Source of the DNA: Hymenobacter norwichensis DSM 15439
GTDB lineage: Bacteria > Bacteroidota > Bacteroidia > Cytophagales > Hymenobacteraceae
Assembly (NCBI RefSeq): GCF_000420705.1
Contig: NZ_ATVL01000014.1
Coordinates: 24,109 to 88,108, forward strand
Reading direction: 5' to 3'
DNA: 64,000 nucleotides
Of the stretch, positions 32,492 to 40,796 are shown piece after piece; the first letter of the stretch is position 1, and every line of letters starts with the position of its first letter. Below the pieces are notes generated by a model. The model was given only the letters and a program-made list of their open reading frames with translations, did not search any database and was not told the DNA's origin. Both the position numbers and the translations under genes were made by a program.

Positions 32492-32633
32492 AGGTGAAGA
32501 GTGGAAAAGCTACAGAATAAGGAAAAACAGAAGGCTATGCGCATGGCCGCAAAGTCGAGGCTTTGCATCTGAGTGAGTAACTCAGCTGGGCGAGTACTGC
32601 GCATAAGCTGCCCTTTAAACGCGTGCCATTTAC

Positions 32634-33218
32634 CTACATCCGGGCGCGGCGCACACGGCCCCAGAGTTGCTCTTTCTCCTCGTCGCTGGCTTCAGCAATG
32701 CGGCGCGGAATGTCGTCTTTCGAGAGGCCGTCACGGCGCAGTAGCATAGCTAGGGGCAAGAGGGAGGTGGGCACGAACTGGGCTCCACAGTTGCGGCAGC
32801 GCTTGCCCGGACCACTAGACCCGCACCAGAAGCATTGCTCGATGGGCTCGGCTTGCCGCCCGCAGTTGATGCACAAATCGCCGGGGGTGTAGTCTTTGGG
32901 TTGTTTGGCGTGGCAATTGGCGCAGTGCACCACGTCCGCCGACTCCACCACGATAGTAGGCGGAGGGGCGACATGGACGGCTGGGTTTGCGTTAGTGTCG
33001 GCGGCCGCAACGGAGGTAGGCACCGCCCATTCCAGCACCCGAACGGCTACCGCCGGGTCGAGGTCAGGCATCAGTTCTAACAGCGTTACCACATTGCCGA
33101 TGAGGCTAAAGTCCGCCCGGCTACCGACGCCTATTTCGGTTAGCTGTGCTAATTGCTCTTCACTCAGACCTTTGGCTAATAGGATGGCCCGTTCTAGACG
33201 CGAAAATTCCGGATTCAT
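32634..33218 (-). CDS. Smaller zinc-ribbon protein paired with the 648-residue one
   Basis: Starting at the ATG 33216-33218 gives 194 residues. An N-terminal helical domain (FSRLERAILLAKGLSEEQLAQ...VLELMPDLDP style, about 1-65) is joined by an Ala/Pro linker to a double zinc ribbon: C99-x2-C102, C116-x2-C119, C129-x2-C132, C141-x2-C144, including YTPGDLCINCG and CFWCG....KRCRNCGA. The module nearly superimposes on that of the downstream gene (spacings 13, 9 and 8 against 13, 9 and 9). The C-terminal helix (DDIPRRIAEASDEEKEQLWGRVRRARM) is charged. No catalytic motif is seen. Confidence 0.8.
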   Translation of the reverse strand: MNPEFSRLERAILLAKGLSEEQLAQLTEIGVGSRADFSLIGNVVTLLELMPDLDPAVAVRVLEWAVPTSVAAADTNANPAVHVAPPPTIVVESADVVHCANCHAKQPKDYTPGDLCINCGRQAEPIEQCFWCGSSGPGKRCRNCGAQFVPTSLLPLAMLLRRDGLSKDDIPRRIAEASDEEKEQLWGRVRRARM

Positions 33219-33422
33219 CGAGTTTAATAAAGAGAACGAAGGATAGTAGCTGGTAGCCCATGCATTTTCTGCTCCTACGCCAACTGTCGGGCTGGGTTGG
33301 GGCAACAAGCGTAGCGGATTGGTTAAAGCCTAGCCGGCTTAACCAACGCAGGAAAGTACTACTGCTAATCCGTTTGGCGGCAAAGTTCTCTCTTTTTTAT
33401 TCACTGCCTGAATTATTTGCTG

Positions 33423-35129
33423 ATGGGTTGGGCACTCAGCTATTTGCTACTTTTGGTAACAGGTCTGCTCCATTCTCATTCTTCCCACTTAGTGAGGTTA
33501 CTAGTATTCTTCTCGATTCTCTGTGGGCTTCTGCTGGGGGCTTTGCCACCAGCTATAGCCAGCACGAATAAGTCCGACAGCTTGCTCACGGAGCTCAACC
33601 AGGCACTCACTCAAAAGAAGACCTACGACGAACAACGCTGGAACCGCATCCGCCTACTCGCCACCGAATTTGCCTCGCGCCAAGTAAACGACGACACTAA
33701 ATTCGCGTTGGGGCTGCGCATTTACGAGGAGTACAAGGCTTTCAAGTATGATTCAGCTTTCGTGTATTGCCAGAAGCTAATTCGTTTGGCCGACCAATTG
33801 CAGCAGCCCGAGAAAAAGGAAGTGGCCAAACTCAAGCTATCCTTCGTGCTGCTGTCTTCGGGCTTGTTCAAGGAAACTTTTGAAACGCTCGACAGCATCA
33901 ACCCGAGCCAGCTCAGCAAGGAAGACAAGCAAAGCTTTTACTTTCTGATGGCCCGTGCCTACAGTGACTTAGGCGACTTCAACCAAGACCAGACCTATCG
34001 GCCGGCCTACTACGCCAAGGCGCTGGCCTACGCCGATACCACCTTGCAGTTCTGCCAGCCTGGCTCCTACGACTACCTATCGGTGCAAGGGTTCCGGGCG
34101 CAGAAAACGGGCAACCAGGCTGCTGGAGCGGCGCTGTATCAGCAAGTGCAGCGGCTGCCGCACCTCACGCTGCACCAATTGGCGGTGAGTGCCAGCACTA
34201 CGGCATATTTGTATGAACTGGCTGACCAGCCGGAAAAGGCATTCGAGTTGCTGCTAGTATCGGCCATTGCCGACGTGAAAACGGCTACCAAAGAAACCAC
34301 GGCCATCTTCAAGCTCTCCGACTATTGCTACCGCCAGGGCGACTTAAAAAATGCCTACACCTTTATCAAGGAAGCGCGGGAGGAAGCCAACTTCTACAAG
34401 GCCCGGCAGCGGCAAATCGAGATTAGCCACGTTTCTTCCGTCATTGAAGGCCAGAAAATCAATATCATTGAGAACCAGCGTAAGTCGCTGAAAACGTACG
34501 CTATTATCATGACCTTACTGGCGGGCGTGGTCATCTGCTTTGCAGTTATTAGCGTTAAGCAGCTCCGGAAGGTGCGCAAAGCCGACCGGCTGATTTTTGC
34601 TGCCAACCAGGAGTTGCAGGCCCGCAACGACGTACTCCGGCAATTGAACGACGACCTCAACGAAGCCAACAAGATCAAGGAGGAGTACATCGGGTTTTAC
34701 TTCCACAACAACTCGCAGTACATCGACAAAATAGAGGCTCTCAAAAAGCGGCTCGATAACCTGCTGAGCAGCAAGCAATACGCCAGCGTGCAGAAGTTGA
34801 TCGACAGCGTAAACATCAAGAATGAGCGCAACGAACTGCTAAAAGGGTTCGACTCAATTTTTCTGCGGCTGTTTCCCAATTTCATTGCGCAGTTCAACGC
34901 TTTATTTCGGGAAGAGGAGCGCATCAAACTCGGGGAAGATTCCCTGCTTACTACCGAGCTACGCATCTTCGCGTTGATCCGGCTGGGCATCAACGACAGT
35001 GAGCAAATCAGCCGAATGCTGGGCTACTCCATCAACACGATTTACACCTACAAGACTCGGGTGAAGAACCGGTCTTTCCTGCCCAACGACGAATTCGAGG
35101 CCCGCATCCAAGCCATTCAGGCGGTGTGA
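33423..35129 (+). CDS. PUL regulator: TPR sensor with membrane span and DUF6377 C-terminus
   Basis: Starting at the ATG 33423 gives 568 residues. An N-terminal signal-like region is followed by a periplasmic TPR-like helical domain (LLTELNQALTQKK...KLIRLADQL...YFLMARAYSDLGD). A single transmembrane helix (YAIIMTLLAGVVICFAVISV) leads into a coiled coil (RKADRLIFAANQELQARNDVLRQLNDDL) and a DUF6377 domain ending in a LuxR-like HTH (ELRIFALIRLGINDSEQISRMLGYSINTIYTYKTRVKNR). Such regulators sense oligosaccharides and activate adjacent SusCD genes in Bacteroidota. It lies directly upstream of, and co-oriented with, the first PUL. Confidence 0.88.
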   Translation: MGWALSYLLLLVTGLLHSHSSHLVRLLVFFSILCGLLLGALPPAIASTNKSDSLLTELNQALTQKKTYDEQRWNRIRLLATEFASRQVNDDTKFALGLRIYEEYKAFKYDSAFVYCQKLIRLADQLQQPEKKEVAKLKLSFVLLSSGLFKETFETLDSINPSQLSKEDKQSFYFLMARAYSDLGDFNQDQTYRPAYYAKALAYADTTLQFCQPGSYDYLSVQGFRAQKTGNQAAGAALYQQVQRLPHLTLHQLAVSASTTAYLYELADQPEKAFELLLVSAIADVKTATKETTAIFKLSDYCYRQGDLKNAYTFIKEAREEANFYKARQRQIEISHVSSVIEGQKINIIENQRKSLKTYAIIMTLLAGVVICFAVISVKQLRKVRKADRLIFAANQELQARNDVLRQLNDDLNEANKIKEEYIGFYFHNNSQYIDKIEALKKRLDNLLSSKQYASVQKLIDSVNIKNERNELLKGFDSIFLRLFPNFIAQFNALFREEERIKLGEDSLLTTELRIFALIRLGINDSEQISRMLGYSINTIYTYKTRVKNRSFLPNDEFEARIQAIQAV

Positions 35130-35679
35130 GTGGCAGCGCTATTGTAGGTGCTGTTGGCAGTGCTTGACGCACCCCTTCGGGGGTAGCAACCAGGGGGCCA
35201 CTCAATTCAGTTTCATTATTAGCCGTGCCGCACGAGCACTGCCAGGGCTTGCCATGCGGCAAAACAAAAGGCTGGTTTGCCCACCCCATGTTGGCCGCCA
35301 GGCAGGTGTAATGGGCCGCCAGCCAACACTCGATTTAAGAAGAAATGGGCCGCATAAATGGCTCTATTTTCACGATATAACTTCCAATAAAGGCCATATC
35401 GAATCCATATTTCAGGTGGACTTTTGTTTTACAAGGATCTATAAATCAATATTATAGATCCTAACACGGTTTATATTTTTCATACTGTGGTTTGACAAAT
35501 TCTGGGTGAATAGCAGTGCCTCTAGTTTTGCTTTCCAACCCTGCTGCAAACGATTGTCAGGACTGGTCCGCCATTAGCAAGGTGGTCCTACAAGGCACTG
35601 CAAAGTGCTCCGCTACTTGGCTAATCGGGAACGTGGGTTGGGCTTACAAGATGCACTGTTACTCACCTAAAATTCCCTC
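35130..35679. other. Upstream region of the first SusC gene
   Basis: About 550 bp, turning AT-rich from 35340 on. It contains the perfect palindrome at 35435-35461 and TATATTTT at 35472-35479, close to the -7 consensus, though no good -33 TTG sits at the right distance. No gene is supported. It should be the control region for the SusCD operon. Confidence 0.55.
35435..35461. promoter_or_regulatory. 27-bp palindrome, possible PUL operator
   Basis: GGATCTATAA (35435-35444) and TTATAGATCC (35452-35461) are perfect inverted repeats around ATCAATA. The site lies about 220 bp before SusC, just ahead of a TATATTTT element, a sensible place for the DUF6377 regulator to bind. Binding is inferred. Confidence 0.55.
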
Positions 35680-38600
35680 ATGCTGCACACGCTACCTCTC
35701 TCTATTACGCCCCAGCTTTTGCGAAAATCCGTGCTGACTTCGGTGCTGGGCGGCCTGGCGATGAGCACCGCTTTGGCTGCTCCCAGCAACGGTCTGCATC
35801 TGCTCTTAGCTGCTACTGGCCCCAACCATGCTACGACTCCTAATCTGTGGGCCAGCCGCACCGAAATGCTGGCGGGTGGTACCCTGACCGGGCGAGTAGT
35901 GGATGCCAAGGGCGAGGGTATTCCCGGCGTTACCGTTATTGTGGAAGGTACCACGCTCGGCGCTTCCACCGATGCCAACGGCGCTTATACCATTGCCAAT
36001 GTGCCGGCGGGGCCACACACGCTGGTGTTTTCGTCGGTAGGCCTGGTTTCAAGCCGCGTGACGGTTACGGCACAAGACGGACAAGCCACTTCGGTGGCCG
36101 TTACCACGCTCAACGACAACACTACGCTGCTCAATGAAGCCGTGGTAGTCGGCTACGGCACCACCCGCCGCCAAGACCTAACTGGTTCGGTAACCACCGT
36201 AACTACCAAGGACTTTGTGAAAGGACAGGTTACCTCGCCCGAGCAATTGGTGCAGGGCAAGGTGGCCGGGGTGCAGATAACTACCAGCGGCGGGGCGCCC
36301 GGCGAGGCCAGCGTAATTCGCATTCGGGGCGGCTCCTCGCTGAACGCCAGCAACGACCCGCTCATCGTAATTGATGGTGTACCCGTTGACAACCAAGGCA
36401 TTAACGGGGCTGGCAATCCGCTGTCGTTGGTGAATCCGGCGGATATTGAAACGTTTACGGTGCTGAAAGACGCCTCCGCCACGGCCATTTATGGTTCGCG
36501 GGCGGCCAACGGCGTAATTCTCATCACCACCAAGAAGGGCGTGGACGGCGAGAAGATGCGCGTGAACGTCAGTTCCCAAGTATCGCGGGCCACCAACTAC
36601 GGCAAAGTGGACGTGCTCAGCGGCGACGCTTACCGCAATCTGCTCAACCAAGCCGTGGCGGCCGGCACCATTGCGCCCACCAATACTGCGTATCTGGGCA
36701 CCTCCAACACCGACTGGCAGGACGCCATCTACCAAACTGCCTGGACCACCGACAATAACATCAGCCTGACCGGCAGCGCCAAGCACGTGCCGTACCGCCT
36801 GTCGGTGGGCTACCTCAACCAGGACGGCACTCTCAAGACCGGCAACCTGAAGCGCAACTCGGCTTCCATCGGCCTCTCGCCCCGGCTATTCGACAACCAC
36901 TTACGGGTGGATGTGAACGTGAAAGGTACCTGGGCCGACTACCGCTTCGCCGACCAGGGCGCCATTGGCGGTGCCATCCGCTTCAACCCCACGCAGCCCA
37001 TCTACAGCACCGGCCCCGACGGTTTTAATGGCTACTTCGAGTGGCGCGACGGGGCCATTCCGAATCCGCTGACCGGGCGCAACCCGTTGGCGTTGCTCAA
37101 CGACAAGCGTGACCGAAGCACCGTGCTGCGCAGCATCGGCAACGTGCAACTGGACTACAAGCTGCACTTCCTGCCCGATTTGCACGCCAACCTGAACGTG
37201 GGCTACGACGTGGCGCGCAGCGGCGGCACCGTCTTTGTTCCGGCCGCGTCGTCGGTTGCCTTTTCCACGCAGGGCCTGAACAACTCGTACCGGCAGGCCA
37301 AGGACAATAAGCTGCTGGAAACCTACCTCAACTACAGCAAGGTGCTCGGCGACCACCGGATAGAAGCCCTGGCCGGTTACTCGTACCAGGACTTCTACAC
37401 CTACACGCCATTCCGCTTCGGCTACAAAGCCAACGGCGACCGGGTGTCACCGCTCGACCCCGCTCAAAACCCGTTCAAGACGCAGTACACGCTGCTTTCC
37501 TACTACGGGCGGGTGAACTACAACTACAAGGACCGGTACCTGTTTACGGGTACGCTGCGGGCTGATGGCTCCTCGCACTTCAGCCCGGAAAACCGCTGGG
37601 GCTACTTCCCGGCGGCTTCGGTAGCGTGGCGAGTCAACCAGGAGGCGTTTCTAGCGGAGTCGAAAACCGTATCGGATTTGAAGCTACGGGTGAGCTACGG
37701 CATTACGGGCCAGCAGGACATCACCAACGTGGCCGGCGACTACCCCTACCTGGCCAAGTACAGCATCGGGGCGCCGTCGGTGCGGCAGATTTTCGGCCAG
37801 GATACCGTGTATACCCTGCGGCCCGCCGCCTACGACCAGAACCTGCAATGGGAGCAAACCACCACGTATGATGCAGGCCTGGATTTCGGCTTCTTCGAGA
37901 ACCGCCTGACTGGCTCCTTGGACGTGTACCTACGCAAAACCTCTGATTTGCTGGCCGTTATTCCAATTCCGGCGGGCACCAACCTTTCCAACACGCTGCT
38001 CACTAACATCGGCAGCTTGGAAAACCGTGGCGTGGAGCTGGCCTTGAATTACAACGTGCTGCAAGGCGAGAAGCTGAACTGGTCGGTGAACTTCAATGCC
38101 ACCAAGAACCGCGGCGAAATCACCAAACTCTCGCAGGTGGTGGACCCCACCTACCTGGGCACGCCTACGGGCGGCATCGGCAACTTCCAGTTTGTGCAAG
38201 TGAATGCCGTGGGCCACGCGCCCAACACCTTCTTCTTATACGAGCAGAAGTACGAGAACGGCAAACCGCTGGAAGGCCCCACAGCCAGCCCTACCGTGAC
38301 GCAGTACGTGGACCAAAACAACGACGGCGTTATCAACGAGCGGGACAAGGTGTACGGCAAGTCGCCGGCGCCCAAGGCCATTCTAGGGTTCAGCTCCAAC
38401 CTGAGCTATGGCAAAGCCAGCCTGGCCTTCACGCTCCGCTCCAACATCGGGGGGTACGTGTACAACGGTATTGCCGGCGGCCAGAGCAACTACTACGGGC
38501 TGAATACCGGCCTCAACTACTCGGCCAACGTGGTGCCAGCCATTTATAATACTGGCTTCAAAACCGGGCAAACATTCAGCGACATCTACCTGGAAGATGC

Positions 38601-38811
38601 CTCGTTTGTACGCCTCCAGAACGTGACGTTGGGCTACAGCTTCGGCAACCTGCTCAAGGAAGGCACCAACCTGAACGTGACGCTGGCCGGCCAGAACCTG
38701 CTGCTGCTCACCGGCTACTCCGGCCTCGACCCGGAGCGCGCCACCGGCATCGACACCAACTTCTACCCGCTGCCCCGCACCGTTACGTTGGGCGCCAACC
38801 TGAATTTTTAA
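35680..38811 (+). CDS. susC: SusC/RagA-family TonB-linked outer-membrane transporter
   Basis: A 1043-residue TonB-dependent transporter. After a signal-like start (about 1-50) comes a carboxypeptidase-regulatory-like domain (LTGRVVDAKGEGIPGVTVIVEGTT, 68-145), then the plug (VVVGYGTTRRQDLTGSV; QGKVAGVQITTSGGAPGEASVIRIRGG; DPLIVIDGVPVDN; DASATAIYGSRAANGVILITTKKG), typical of the SusC subgroup. The remaining about 750 residues form the barrel, ending ...LPRTVTLGANLNF with the terminal aromatic. It imports oligosaccharides with its SusD partner encoded 21 bp downstream. The gene is complete. Confidence 0.95.
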   Translation: MLHTLPLSITPQLLRKSVLTSVLGGLAMSTALAAPSNGLHLLLAATGPNHATTPNLWASRTEMLAGGTLTGRVVDAKGEGIPGVTVIVEGTTLGASTDANGAYTIANVPAGPHTLVFSSVGLVSSRVTVTAQDGQATSVAVTTLNDNTTLLNEAVVVGYGTTRRQDLTGSVTTVTTKDFVKGQVTSPEQLVQGKVAGVQITTSGGAPGEASVIRIRGGSSLNASNDPLIVIDGVPVDNQGINGAGNPLSLVNPADIETFTVLKDASATAIYGSRAANGVILITTKKGVDGEKMRVNVSSQVSRATNYGKVDVLSGDAYRNLLNQAVAAGTIAPTNTAYLGTSNTDWQDAIYQTAWTTDNNISLTGSAKHVPYRLSVGYLNQDGTLKTGNLKRNSASIGLSPRLFDNHLRVDVNVKGTWADYRFADQGAIGGAIRFNPTQPIYSTGPDGFNGYFEWRDGAIPNPLTGRNPLALLNDKRDRSTVLRSIGNVQLDYKLHFLPDLHANLNVGYDVARSGGTVFVPAASSVAFSTQGLNNSYRQAKDNKLLETYLNYSKVLGDHRIEALAGYSYQDFYTYTPFRFGYKANGDRVSPLDPAQNPFKTQYTLLSYYGRVNYNYKDRYLFTGTLRADGSSHFSPENRWGYFPAASVAWRVNQEAFLAESKTVSDLKLRVSYGITGQQDITNVAGDYPYLAKYSIGAPSVRQIFGQDTVYTLRPAAYDQNLQWEQTTTYDAGLDFGFFENRLTGSLDVYLRKTSDLLAVIPIPAGTNLSNTLLTNIGSLENRGVELALNYNVLQGEKLNWSVNFNATKNRGEITKLSQVVDPTYLGTPTGGIGNFQFVQVNAVGHAPNTFFLYEQKYENGKPLEGPTASPTVTQYVDQNNDGVINERDKVYGKSPAPKAILGFSSNLSYGKASLAFTLRSNIGGYVYNGIAGGQSNYYGLNTGLNYSANVVPAIYNTGFKTGQTFSDIYLEDASFVRLQNVTLGYSFGNLLKEGTNLNVTLAGQNLLLLTGYSGLDPERATGIDTNFYPLPRTVTLGANLNF

Positions 38812-38832
38812 CCGCTGCTACGCTTCTTTTCC

Positions 38833-40464
38833 ATGAAATTCCACCCATACCTGCGCCGCAGCGGCCTCGCCTTTGCTTTTGCCGCTTCCTTGCTCACCGG
38901 GGGCCTCACGGCCTGCACCAAGGACCTCGACCGGGAGCCGTTTTACGACCTCAACACCGAGTCGGTGTACCGCGACCCGGCCAACCACATTCAGGTGCTG
39001 GCCAAACTGTACGCCGGTTTCAACCTGTCGGGCAACTCGGGTAGCCCCGATGTATTTGCCGGGCAGGGCAAGGACGAAGGCGAAACTTCGTACCTGCGAG
39101 CTTACTGGTACTTGCAGGAGTTGCCCACCGACGAAGCCGCCGTGGCTTGGAACAGCGGCCCGCTCCAAGAGCTGAACACCATCAGCTGGACGTCAAGCAA
39201 CGACCTGATCAACAACAGCTACACCCGCATTTTCTACGAGGTAGCCGCGTGCAACGAGTTCATCCGGGAAACCTCCGACGACAAGCTCAGTGGCCGCGGC
39301 ATTTCGGGCGCCGATGCCGACAAAGCCCGCCTGTACCGCGCCGAGGCTCGCTTTCTGCGCGCCCTGGCCTACTTCCATGCCATCGACCTGTACGGCAACG
39401 TGCCCTTCGTGACCGAAGCCGACGCGCCAAGTAAGAACCTGCCCAAGCAAATCAACCGCGCCGACCTGTTTGCCTACCTCGAGTCGGAGCTGAAAGCCAT
39501 TGAGCCAGAGCTGACTGCGGCCCGCCAGGGACCCTACGGCCGCGCCGACCAGGGTGCCTGCTGGACGCTGCTGGCCAAGCTCTACCTGAATGCCCAGGTG
39601 TACACCGGCACGGAGCGCTACACCGACTGCCTCACGTACTGCAACAAAATACTCGGTGGCGGCTACCGCTTAGCCCCGGAGTATCGGCTGCTGTTTCTGG
39701 CCGACAACAACGTAACGGCAGCCTCAGAAATCATCTTCCCGATTACCTCCGACGGGCTGGTTTCGCAGGTGTACGGGGGCACCACCTACCTAATACACGC
39801 TGCCGTAGGCGGCCAGATGCAAACCAGTGACTTTGGCATCAACAGCGGCTGGGCCGGCAACCGCACCCGCAAGAATCTGCCCCTGTTATTCCCCGCTCCG
39901 GCCAATGGCGCCGACCGCCGGGCCATGTTCTTCACGCCGGGCCAAAACCTGGAAATCAACGACCTAACGATTTTTTCGGATGGTTACGGCGTGACCAAAT
40001 GGAAAAACAAGACCTCTACCGGGGCCAATGGTGTAGATCCGCAGCAAATCTTCGCAGACACCGACTTTCCGCTGTTTCGGCTGGGCGACGTGTATTTGAT
40101 GTACGCTGAGGCCGTATTGCGCGGCGGCACGGGCGGCGACCAAGCGCAAGCCTTGGCTTATGTGAATGCCCTGCGCGACCGGGCTTACGGCAATACCGGC
40201 GGTAGCACCGCGGGCCGCATTACCGCCGCCCAGCTGTCCGCACCCAACTTCCTCCTCGACGAGCGGGCTCGGGAGCTTTACTGGGAAGCCTCGCGCCGCA
40301 CTGATTTGGTGCGTTTTGGGCAGTTCACTAGCGCCAGCTACCTGTGGCCCTGGAAAGGCCGGATCCGTAATGGCCAAAGCGTAGATGCCAAGTTCAACCT
40401 CTATCCGCTGCCTTCCACCGACATCGTAGCCAACCCCACGCTAGTGCAAAACACGGGCTATTAA
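38833..40464 (+). CDS. susD: SusD/RagB-family outer-membrane lipoprotein
   Basis: A 543-residue lipoprotein with lipobox GGLTAC and a following TKDLDRE, close to the acidic lipoprotein export signal of surface lipoproteins in Bacteroidota. The SusD pattern is clear: YRAEARFLRALAYFHAIDLYGNVPFV (about 170-195), ASYLWPWKG, and the C-terminal LLDERARELYWEASRRTDLVRFGQF with the final NPTLVQNTGY. It caps the SusC barrel and binds the glycan. It is translated right behind SusC (21-bp gap). Confidence 0.95.
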   Translation: MKFHPYLRRSGLAFAFAASLLTGGLTACTKDLDREPFYDLNTESVYRDPANHIQVLAKLYAGFNLSGNSGSPDVFAGQGKDEGETSYLRAYWYLQELPTDEAAVAWNSGPLQELNTISWTSSNDLINNSYTRIFYEVAACNEFIRETSDDKLSGRGISGADADKARLYRAEARFLRALAYFHAIDLYGNVPFVTEADAPSKNLPKQINRADLFAYLESELKAIEPELTAARQGPYGRADQGACWTLLAKLYLNAQVYTGTERYTDCLTYCNKILGGGYRLAPEYRLLFLADNNVTAASEIIFPITSDGLVSQVYGGTTYLIHAAVGGQMQTSDFGINSGWAGNRTRKNLPLLFPAPANGADRRAMFFTPGQNLEINDLTIFSDGYGVTKWKNKTSTGANGVDPQQIFADTDFPLFRLGDVYLMYAEAVLRGGTGGDQAQALAYVNALRDRAYGNTGGSTAGRITAAQLSAPNFLLDERARELYWEASRRTDLVRFGQFTSASYLWPWKGRIRNGQSVDAKFNLYPLPSTDIVANPTLVQNTGY

Positions 40465-40796
40465 AGCGCCGCACAACCGGCGAGAACACCTATTTGGTTC
40501 GGGACTTAGTGTCTGGCACTCAGGGTGGGGACCCCAAGCGGTATGTAGGTGCCAGCTTGTTGAGTGATGCCAGGCATTAAGTCCTAAACCTCTTGTTTCT
40601 GCCACGCCGCGCTTTCACTCAAACCGACGGCAAAGAGCAAGTACCCTCACAAGCTACCAGGTACCGAATACGGTGTGCAGTACAGGCCGCCACCCCGCCA
40701 AAAGCTCACACGTGACAGCCCTACCACTACCTGATTTTAAAGTAATAGCCTGCGGCGCTGCTTCCAGAGCCAAGGCTACGTTTGATACACACCTTC
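40465..40796. other. Gap between SusD and GH97 with a long imperfect hairpin
   Basis: About 330 bp. The segment 40501-40522 pairs imperfectly with 40561-40585 (GGACTTAgTGtCTGGCA against TGCCAGGCATTAAGTCC), giving an intercistronic hairpin that may lower transcription of the downstream hydrolase genes relative to SusCD. No gene is supported. Confidence 0.55.
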
